This document shows, piece by piece, positions 1-5,103 of a DNA stretch of 7,579 nucleotides. Position numbers and translations under genes: made by a program. A model generated the notes under the pieces. It was not told the DNA's origin. It ran no database searches and saw only the letters and a list, made by a program, of their open reading frames with translations. Each line of letters opens with the position of its first letter. Within the stretch, counting starts at the first letter, position 1. Origin of the DNA: an uncultured Clostridia bacterium (lineage in GTDB: Bacteria > Bacillota > Clostridia > TANB77 > CAG-508); contig CALXJL010000071.1 of NCBI GenBank assembly GCA_944388615.1, positions 1 to 7,579 on the forward strand, given 5' to 3'.

Positions 1-34
1 TTTAGAAGATACATAATAAAAAGTTGAATTTAAC

Positions 35-78
35 AATGTACAATTTTGTACAAAAATAAATTCAAAATTTTGTACATT
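35..78. promoter_or_regulatory. Cluster of three TGTACA sites (candidate operator)
   Basis: TGTACA occurs at 37-42, 47-52 and 71-76. The middle one is the core of a perfect 12-bp palindrome, TTTTGTACAAAA (44-55). The outer two, AATGTACAA and TTTTGTACATT, form an imperfect inverted repeat around it. The cluster ends about 7 bp before a candidate -35 box, where a regulator could bind. I do not recognise the binding protein. In DNA this AT-rich the flanking A/T bases add little, so the claim rests on three copies of the hexamer within 40 bp. Confidence 0.4.
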
Positions 79-84
79 TTCTCA

Positions 85-115
85 TTGACATTAACATAAA
101 GAAAATAAATATAAC
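85..115 (+). promoter_or_regulatory. Candidate sigma-A promoter before the OB-fold fragment
   Basis: A consensus -35 TTGACA (85-90) is followed after 19 bp by TATAAC (110-115). The spacer is longer than the ideal 17 bp. Transcription would start near 122, almost exactly where recognisable OB-fold homology begins, leaving no room for the N-terminal half of the protein. It may be a promoter captured or created after truncation, or a chance match. Confidence 0.4.
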
Positions 116-125
116 TGAAAGAGAA

Positions 126-443
126 GATTGTAACAGGATTTCTTTAACAGGATTTATTTGTAAAAATCCGATATATAGAGAAACGCCATTGGGAAGAAGA
201 ATATCAGATTTAATGATTGCTGTTAATAGGCAATATAATAAATCCGATTATATACCCACTATTGTGTGGGGGAGAAATGCATATTATGCAAAAGAACTGC
301 CTGTAGGAACGAAGGTGCAAATTGAAGGTAGAGTCCAGTCCAGGATCTACCAAAAAAGGATAGTTGAAAATGGAAATTATATATGTAGTATAGATCGGAC
401 TGCATATGAGGTTTCTGCCAACTTACTGGGAGAAATAGAGTAA
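126..443 (+). pseudogene. SSB-like OB-fold domain, N-terminally truncated remnant
   Basis: The frame reads as the C-terminal OB-fold of the clostridial single-stranded-DNA-binding-like protein, which as I recall usually carries two OB domains. Family-like signatures are LTGFICKNPIYR, TPLGRRISDLMIAVNR, KSDYIPTIVWGRNA, VGTKVQIEGRVQSR and, near the end, RTAYEVS. OB-folds of this type bind single-stranded DNA in replication or repair. Homology is visible from about 126. The frame is open back to 60, but there is no ATG, GTG or TTG in frame before the TTG at 189, and starting there (84 residues) would remove the first OB strand and lacks a clear SD. The whole first OB domain is absent, so I call a remnant. 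A functional short product from a non-canonical ATT start (138) cannot be excluded. Base composition is less AT-rich than the genes to the right. A terminator follows 34 bp after the stop. Confidence 0.6.
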
Positions 444-477
444 TAAAAGTAACTTGAATATACTGTACTCTTAGTTT

Positions 478-512
478 TACAGTCACTATGTTTGTAGTGG
501 CTGTATTTTTTT
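478..512 (+). terminator. Rho-independent terminator after the OB-fold fragment
   Basis: An 11-bp stem, TACAGTCACTA (478-488) with TAGTGGCTGTA (495-505), contains one T-G wobble and a 6-nt loop. Seven T residues (506-512) follow directly. This is a textbook intrinsic terminator on the plus strand. Confidence 0.88.
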
Positions 513-530
513 CAAAAATCATATTTATTA

Positions 531-559
531 TTTACAAATATGCATAAACTTGATATAAT
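531..559 (+). promoter_or_regulatory. Strong sigma-A promoter with extended -10
   Basis: TTTACA (531-536), a 17-bp spacer and TATAAT (554-559), with TG at 551-552 giving the extended -10 form TGATATAAT. It begins about 20 bp after the preceding terminator, so it opens a new unit reading toward the unknown gene at 696. The mutL promoter at 1856 has the same -35 and extended -10. Confidence 0.8.
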
Positions 560-566
560 TAGTTAC

Positions 567-594
567 ATAATTTAGGTAGAAAAAACCTAATTAT
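567..594 (+). other. Leader hairpin in the 5' untranslated region
   Basis: TTAGGT (572-577) pairs with ACCTAA (585-590) around a 7-nt A-rich loop. Four more pairs, 567-570 with 591-594, form if T571 is bulged. It sits at the expected 5' end of the transcript from the promoter at 531 and ends 20 nt before the SD at 615. There is no T tract, so it is not a terminator. A stabilising 5' hairpin or a chance A/T stem are both possible. Confidence 0.4.
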
Positions 595-614
595 TACACT
601 TACTAAATAATTTT

Positions 615-623
615 AGAAGGAGG
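615..623 (+). promoter_or_regulatory. Near-perfect Shine-Dalgarno lacking a start codon
   Basis: AGAAGGAGG is nearly the full anti-16S complement, yet no ATG, GTG or TTG lies 5-12 nt downstream. The ideally spaced triplet is AGT at 632. The frame from there reads KKIIVKSMII and then stops at 665. The first ATG (656) is 32 nt away and opens only three codons. This looks like the original initiation site of the downstream gene, since disabled. Confidence 0.6.
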
Positions 624-695
624 TAATAAAAAGTAAAAAAATTATAGTAAAAAGCATGATAATTTAAACTAAAAATCATATCCAGAGAAATTAAT

Positions 696-1334
696 ATGAT
701 AGTAGCAATGATATATTGCGATATTATTGAATTTAATTTCTTACCTGAAAACAGGCAGGGAAAAAGCATGATAAAAGCGAAAATTCGTTTTACGAGTAAA
801 AAGAATACGGAATGCCTAGTGCGTACTTTTTTCAGAAACATAAATTCGAATAACAGCATTTGTATACGGAACAATGAAGCTGAAATAGAGCTAAATTTTG
901 ATGATAAACCTGAAGACGAAATAATAGAACAGATTAAATACTGTGATATTATTGAATTTGAGTTTTTTCCAATAAAATGCAAATGTGAAGAGAAGAGTGA
1001 ACTTGAAAATGAGCTATTAAAAACTAAAAATGATTTGGTTCATCTTATTAAAGAGAATTCTTGGAATTTTAAAGAAGAGATTGACACTATCATTATAAGA
1101 TGGCTTGGAGCGGAAAAGTATGCAGATTTTATTATCAAGTACATGGAAATAATGTTTGGTAATACTACAGAAGGAAAAACTAACAAACAAAAAATGAATG
1201 CAGAATTAAAAAATACATTCAGTGATTACACGAAAAAACGTGTGGAGGTGAATAAGTTTATCTCTACAAAATTTTCGGAAAGTATGAGTATTTATAAAAT
1301 AGTAAGAAAAATTATAAAGATTTATAATCTCTAA
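696..1334 (+). CDS. Unknown protein with a decayed internal repeat
   Basis: I do not recognise this family. The frame gives 212 residues from the ATG at 696, or 188 from the ATG at 768, which has a somewhat better SD-like AGGCAGGG 7 nt upstream. Neither start is well supported, and the strong SD at 615 belongs to a different frame. Residues 7-17 (YCDIIEFNFLP) recur at 82-92 as YCDIIEFEFFP, exactly 75 codons later, so the ancestral protein probably had tandem domains of about 75 residues, the first now mostly missing. Residues 25-92 form the one complete-looking unit, with alternating charged and beta-like stretches. Residues 93-120 are Lys/Glu-rich and may form a coiled coil. The remainder looks helical and ends in a basic Ile/Lys-rich tail. 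I see no signal peptide, membrane span or catalytic motif. The neighbours (a broken OB-fold gene and a strong private promoter) suggest accessory DNA. Confidence 0.6.
   Translation: MIVAMIYCDIIEFNFLPENRQGKSMIKAKIRFTSKKNTECLVRTFFRNINSNNSICIRNNEAEIELNFDDKPEDEIIEQIKYCDIIEFEFFPIKCKCEEKSELENELLKTKNDLVHLIKENSWNFKEEIDTIIIRWLGAEKYADFIIKYMEIMFGNTTEGKTNKQKMNAELKNTFSDYTKKRVEVNKFISTKFSESMSIYKIVRKIIKIYNL
720..959 (+). repeat. Two direct-repeat traces of a 75-codon unit
   Basis: The 15-mer GATATTATTGAATTT is identical at 720-734 and 945-959, an offset of 225 nt or 75 codons, and the similarity continues on both sides (TATTGC against TACTGT before it). A second pair, the 14-mer AAAAAGCATGATAA, lies at 649-662 and 761-774, an offset of only 112 nt. 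If both pairs come from the same tandem unit, copy one has lost about 113 nt. Confidence 0.55.
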
Positions 1335-1351
1335 AATAGAATGATTAGTAT

Positions 1352-1392
1352 ATAGCTAAAAGGAGAGTTTTGTAAACTCTCCTTTTAGCTAT
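1352..1392. terminator. Perfect 19-bp bidirectional terminator
   Basis: ATAGCTAAAAGGAGAGTTT (1352-1370) is the exact reverse complement of 1374-1392, with a 3-nt loop. The GC-rich core GGAGAG/CTCTCC is flanked by AAAA on the left and TTTT on the right, so RNA made from either strand has a core hairpin followed by U residues. It lies between the convergent gene ends at 1334 (plus) and 1410 (minus) and serves both. Confidence 0.85.
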
Positions 1393-1409
1393 GTGTATAA
1401 TCTTTAGTT

Positions 1410-1535
1410 TTAGCAACAACCTCTGTTATTACCACCACAACAGCAACAAATTAAAACTATAAGGATTATTATCCAAATGCAGTCATTTCCAAATCCAAAA
1501 CCACATCCGCATCCTCCACATCTATTCTCTGGCAT
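1410..1535 (-). CDS. Tiny Cys-rich single-span membrane peptide (41 aa)
   Basis: Reading down from an ATG at 1535, the frame gives 41 residues and a TAA at 1412-1410. Order: a Cys/Gly-rich head (MPENRCGGCGCGFGFGNDC), a hydrophobic segment at residues 20-29 (IWIIILIVLI), then a tail with CCCCGGNNRGCC. There are nine Cys in 41 residues. The SD AAAGGAG (1550-1544) is well placed, 8 nt before the start. Such peptides, with a Gly/Cys head and a Trp-Ile-rich span, are common and poorly annotated in Clostridia. Resemblance to YjcZ-type small sporulation proteins is by architecture only. Likely sites are a membrane or spore layer where Cys could crosslink or bind metal (inference). It lies 36 bp downstream of its paralogue, probably on the same transcript, and ends at the bidirectional terminator. 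Confidence 0.82.
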   Translation of the reverse strand: MPENRCGGCGCGFGFGNDCIWIIILIVLICCCCGGNNRGCC

Positions 1536-1640
1536 ATTATTCACTCCTTTCTGGATAAATTCCGAGTATTCCTAACAGTTACACATATCACAATTATTAT
1601 TGCAACAATTATCTGAACAGCAGTTGTTATTACCACCACA
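1424..1640. repeat. 16-nt direct repeat shared by the two Cys-rich genes
   Basis: TGTTATTACCACCACA occurs at 1424-1439 and 1625-1640. On the minus strand it encodes the C-G-G-N-N stretch after the membrane span in both peptides. Identity at DNA level supports tandem duplication of one gene, or gene conversion between the copies, rather than convergence. Confidence 0.7.
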
Positions 1641-1715
1641 GCAGAAAAGAAGTAAGAATAAAATTATGAACCAAAGAAGCTCATTATTACAGCAACTATT
1701 ACAACAATTTCCCAC
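1572..1715 (-). CDS. Tiny Cys-rich single-span membrane peptide (47 aa), GTG start
   Basis: The strong SD AAGGAGG (1730-1724) is 8 nt before a GTG at 1715. The frame gives 47 residues and a TAG at 1574-1572. Order: head MGNCCNSCCNNE, hydrophobic segment at residues 13-24 (LLWFIILFLLLF), then a tail CCGGNNNCC followed by further Cys pairs and CDMCNC. There are 13 Cys in total. It is a paralogue of the 41-residue peptide next to it: both have Trp at the head of the span and C-C-G-G-N-N after it. Cys pairs separated by Asn suggest metal binding or disulphide crosslinking, as in spore-coat or exosporium Cys-rich proteins, but no biochemical role can be read from the sequence. It is the first gene of a two-gene minus-strand unit. 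No transport motif or leader cleavage site is visible. Confidence 0.82.
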   Translation of the reverse strand: MGNCCNSCCNNELLWFIILFLLLFCCGGNNNCCSDNCCNNNCDMCNC

Positions 1716-1810
1716 TAGAAAAACCTCCTTTTTAAGTAATAGATTAAATATCTTGTTCTTTAGTATGGTATATACTATTCTAAGATTTATAAATGTGTTA
1801 CAAATTCATC

Positions 1811-1837
1811 TATGATATGGGATAATCAAACAGCCGT
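1811..1837 (-). promoter_or_regulatory. Candidate sigma-K-type promoter for the Cys-rich pair
   Basis: On the minus strand, CATATCATA (1819-1811) fits the sigma-K -10 pattern CATAnnnTA. An AC (1837-1836) lies 16 bp upstream, the spacing described for sigma-K in Bacillus. Transcription would start near 1804, about 90 nt before the GTG at 1715. I saw no good sigma-A promoter on this strand. The pattern has few fixed bases and was found by looking, so chance remains quite possible. Confidence 0.3.
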
Positions 1838-1855
1838 GTTTTTCTTGATAATTCC

Positions 1856-1885
1856 TTTACAAAATAAAAATGTTAATGATATAAT
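1856..1885 (+). promoter_or_regulatory. Sigma-A promoter of the mutL operon
   Basis: TTTACA (1856-1861), an 18-bp spacer and TATAAT (1880-1885), with TG at 1877-1878 giving an extended -10. Transcription should begin near 1892, about 35 nt before the mutL ATG. That rules out the in-frame TTG at 1891 as the translation start. Confidence 0.8.
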
Positions 1886-1926
1886 ACAGGTTGAAATATA
1901 AAAGAGATAAAAGGTGTGAGATACAA

Positions 1927-4135
1927 ATGGGAAATATAGTATTATTAGATGATTTAACAATTAATCAAATAGCTGCTGGAGAAGTTATAGAAAGACCAGC
2001 TTCTGTTGTTAAAGAATTAGTTGAAAACTCAATAGATGCAGGAGCTACAAATATAACAGTAGAGATAAAAAATGGTGGAATTTCATATATAAGAGTTACA
2101 GATAATGGAAAAGGAATTTTGCCTGATGATATGGAGATAGCATTTGAAAGACATGCTACAAGTAAAATAAGACAAGCAGAAGATCTAAAAGATGTAAAAT
2201 CAATGGGGTTTAGAGGAGAAGCTTTAGCAAGTATTGCATCAATTGCAAAAGTAGAGTTAATATCTAAACACGAAACAAGTGATATAGGATATAAAATTGT
2301 AGTAGAAGGTGGAAATGTATTAGAGAAAGAGGAATGGGCTAGTGTAAAAGGCACAACAATTTCAATAGAAAATTTATTTTATAATACACCAGTTAGATAT
2401 AAATTTTTAAAAAAAGATTTTACAGAAGCGGGATATATAGAAGATGTTATAATGCGTATAGCATTAGTTAATCCAAATATAGCAATAAAACTAATAAGTT
2501 CAGGAAAAACAGTTATACAAACTCGGAGGAAATGGAGATTTAAAAACAGTAGTTTATAGTATATATGGTAAGGACATAGCAGAAAATGTTCTAGAAGTAG
2601 AGTATCAATATGAAGATATTTTAGTAAAAGGTGTAGTGGGAAAACCAGTAATAGCAAGATCAAATAGATCTAATCAAATATTTTTTGTAAATAAAAGATA
2701 TGTTAAAGATAAAGTATTATCAAGTGCTACAGAACAAGCATTTAAAGGATTAATCACAATTGGAAAATTTGGATTTGTAATATTAAACTTAGAAATGTCA
2801 CCAGAAAAAGTAGATGTAAATGTACATCCTGCTAAATTAGAGGTCAGATTTGAAGAAGAGAATAAAGTATTTAAAGCTGTATATCATGCTATAAAAGATA
2901 CATTATTAAAAACAGATATAGTATCTAATCCAGATAAAGTACCAGAAAAAATAGAAAGACAGCTTGAGTCAATTGAGAAACAAGAAGAAATTCCAGAAAC
3001 CGTGGAAAAAGAAACAAAGATTAGGAAAACTAATTTATTTTCAGGCTTATTTGGAGATAGGAGTCATGTAAAAACAGAGGATGAAGAAATAGAACATCAT
3101 AAGAATATGTTGCAAGAAATATTTAAAGATAGAAATCATAAAAAGGCTATGAAAAAAGCAGAGGAAGAAAATAAGGAAATATCAAGTAGTAGTGTAAATG
3201 TATCAACACAGGTAACAGAAGCTCAAAATGAAGTTGTAGAAAAAGCCTTAGAAAAAATTAAAGAATTACAAAATAGTATGAATATAAATTCTGAAGAACA
3301 AACAAATTCAGGTGATAATGAAGAAAAAAATGAGGAAATAAAAAAAGAGGATCAACCTGTTATAGAACAAAAACAAGAAGAAAAAGTAGAGAATATTGAA
3401 AAAAAATCAAATGAATATTTTGAAGAAATGTATGAAAAACTTTTTGGAAAAGCACCTATAACGGAAAAAGAGAAAAATCAAAGTAATGAATTTGAAACAA
3501 TAGATGTAAATACAGTTGAAAATGTTTCTGTTTTCGAGAACAAGGAAGAATATAAACCTGTTCAATATAAATTTATAGGAATAGTATTTAAAACATATAT
3601 AATAATCGAAATAGATGATGAAATGTATATATTAGATCAACATGCTGCACATGAAAGAATAATGTATGAAAAAATTAAAGCAAATTATTATAGTGAAGGA
3701 ATAAAAGATTCGCAATTAATGTTATTACCAGATATTATAACATTAACACATAAAGAAATGGATATAGCAAGAGAAAATATGGATATGTTTAAAAAAGTTG
3801 GGTTTATGCTAGAAGAATTTGGTGATAATACTATAAAACTAACAGGAGTTCCAAATGTGTGTATTGATTTAAATACTAGAGAATTATTTTTAGAAACATT
3901 GGATGAAATAAATACTGTTGCAAGAACTGCTAAACAGGAAAAAGAAGAAAAATTTATTGCAACTGTTGCATGTAAAGCGGCTGTTAAAGCTAATATGAGT
4001 CTAACTAAGGAAGAAGTAGATGAATTAATGAATAAATTATTAAAACTTCCAAATCCATTTACTTGTCCACATGGCAGACCTACAGCAATAAAAATGAGTA
4101 AAGCAGATATTGAGAAAAAGTTTTCAAGAAGATAA
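1927..4135 (+). pseudogene. mutL: DNA mismatch repair endonuclease MutL, split by one frameshift
   Basis: MutL links mismatch recognition by MutS to strand nicking. The ATG at 1927 follows AAGGTG (1911-1916) and gives the family start. The GHKL ATPase is complete: catalytic E30 and N34 in KELVENSIDAGA, DNGKGI (59-64), FERHATSKI (73-81), GFRGEALASIA (94-104). After codon 199 the frame shifts: past ACT (2521-2523) there is one extra base, or two missing, and homology resumes at GGA (2525). Unshifted translation stops at 2559 after 210 residues. In restored numbering (735 residues) come VNVHPAK with K303, a Glu/Lys-rich linker (~337-541), the endonuclease motif DQHAAHERIMYE (570-581), a beta-clamp-like QLMLLP (596-601), ACKAAVKA (681-688) and CPHGRP (713-718). 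This is the endonuclease type found in Bacillus, not that of E. coli. It is longer than the ~630 residues of B. subtilis MutL, mainly in the linker. A sequencing error or a recent mutation are the likeliest causes. Confidence 0.93.
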
Positions 4136-4160
4136 TAAACTAAAAGGAATGATTGTTAAT

Positions 4161-5087
4161 ATGAATAAATCTAAAGTTATAGTTATATGTGGGCCTACAG
4201 CATCTGGTAAAACAGGTTTATCCATAGAACTTGCTAAAAGAATAGGTGGAGAAATTGTTTCAGCAGATTCAATGCAAATATATAAAGATATGAATATTGG
4301 AACTGCAAAAGTAACTATGGAAGAAATGCAGGGAATAAAGCATTATTTAATAGATTTTATATCACCAGAACAAAGATATAGTGTTGCAGATTTTAAAAAA
4401 GATGCAGAAAATGCTATTGCAAAAATATTAGAAAACGGGAAAGTCCCAATAGTTGTAGGAGGAACAGGATTATATATCAATTCATTAATTTATGGAATAG
4501 AATATCAAGATATTAAAATAGATATGAATTATAGAAATGAATTAGAAAAAATTGCACAAGAAAAGGGTTTAGATTATTTATATGAAAAAGCAGTGGAAAT
4601 AGATAGCCAGGCAATGAAAACTATTAGTAGAAATGACAGAAAAAGGATTATGAGAGTACTTGAGATATATAAGCAAACAGGGAAAACAAAAACACAGCAA
4701 GATATAGATAGTAGAAAAAATGGAATAAAATATGATTATAAAGTATTTGCAATTAATATGGATAGAGAAAAACTGTATGAAAGAATAAATTTAAGAGTGG
4801 ATAAAATGTTGGAACAAGGGCTTATTGATGAAGTAAAAAATATGCTAAAAAAATATGCAGAAATGCCAACTGCAATGCAAGGATTGGGCTATAAAGAAGT
4901 TGTACAATATTTAGATAATGAGATTACATATGAAGAAATGGTAGAAAAAATAAAAATGGAATCAAGAAGATATGCTAAAAGGCAATTAACTTGGTTTAGA
5001 AAGAATAAAGATATAATTTGGTTAGATGGTTTAAGACAGGTAGATGAAAATGTAGACATAATATGTACTAAAAGTAAATCCTTTTAG
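4161..5087 (+). CDS. miaA: tRNA dimethylallyltransferase MiaA
   Basis: MiaA transfers a dimethylallyl group from DMAPP to N6 of A37 in tRNAs reading UNN codons, the first step toward ms2i6A. The protein has 308 residues from the ATG at 4161, the usual family length. That start is preferred over ATGs at 4110 (inside mutL) and 4149 (adjoining the SD), because AAGGA at 4144-4148 is 12 nt upstream and the product then begins just before the P-loop. Visible motifs: P-loop GPTASGKT (11-18), the substrate-binding loop SADSMQIY with D36, VVGGTGLYI, the RNDRKRIMRVLEIY segment, and PTAMQGLGYKE before the C-terminal RRYAKRQLTWFR. All key residues appear present. It lies 25 bp after mutL, a common arrangement. 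hfq, which often follows, is not here. Transcription is probably from the mutL promoter. Confidence 0.96.
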   Translation: MNKSKVIVICGPTASGKTGLSIELAKRIGGEIVSADSMQIYKDMNIGTAKVTMEEMQGIKHYLIDFISPEQRYSVADFKKDAENAIAKILENGKVPIVVGGTGLYINSLIYGIEYQDIKIDMNYRNELEKIAQEKGLDYLYEKAVEIDSQAMKTISRNDRKRIMRVLEIYKQTGKTKTQQDIDSRKNGIKYDYKVFAINMDREKLYERINLRVDKMLEQGLIDEVKNMLKKYAEMPTAMQGLGYKEVVQYLDNEITYEEMVEKIKMESRRYAKRQLTWFRKNKDIIWLDGLRQVDENVDIICTKSKSF

Positions 5088-5103
5088 GAGGTTTTAGAGA
5101 AAA

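Noticed and set aside
259..522. Minus-strand open frame across the OB-fold fragment
   Set aside because: It begins inside the terminator region and is the shadow of a clearly homologous plus-strand frame.
587..982. Minus-strand open frame of 131 codons
   Set aside because: It lies opposite the unknown plus-strand gene and its promoter leader, lacks a good SD and is Ile/Ser/Phe-rich as expected of an antisense shadow.
1395..1735. Short repeat array resembling CRISPR or microsatellite (CAACAA, CCACCACA)
   Set aside because: The repeats are Cys, Gly and Asn codons on the minus strand, with no regular spacing or spacers.
1761..1777. Dyad TAGTAT-N5-ATACTA
   Set aside because: Six-base arms made almost wholly of A and T are expected by chance here; no linked promoter element supports an operator.
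1600..1815. Plus-strand open frame rich in Gln (71 codons)
   Set aside because: The Gln runs are the antisense of Cys codons in the minus-strand Cys-rich gene. It has no SD, and the minus-strand reading has an SD, a span and a paralogue.
1819..1857. Possible hairpin around CAAACAGCCGTGTTTTT
   Set aside because: The stem is only five mostly A/T pairs with a 4-nt loop, and the outer ATCAA/TTGAT arms are interrupted. Too weak for a terminator call.
1891..1926. MutL extension from TTG 1891
   Set aside because: It coincides with the predicted transcription start, has no SD, and adds residues not found at the family N-terminus.
1965..2663. Minus-strand open frames opposite mutL
   Set aside because: Plus-strand MutL motifs explain this stretch fully; the minus-strand frames show no SD or recognisable domain.
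2636..4135. Separate gene starting at GTG 2636
   Set aside because: MutL homology continues without a break upstream to 2525 in the same frame, so the GTG is an internal Val codon, not a start.
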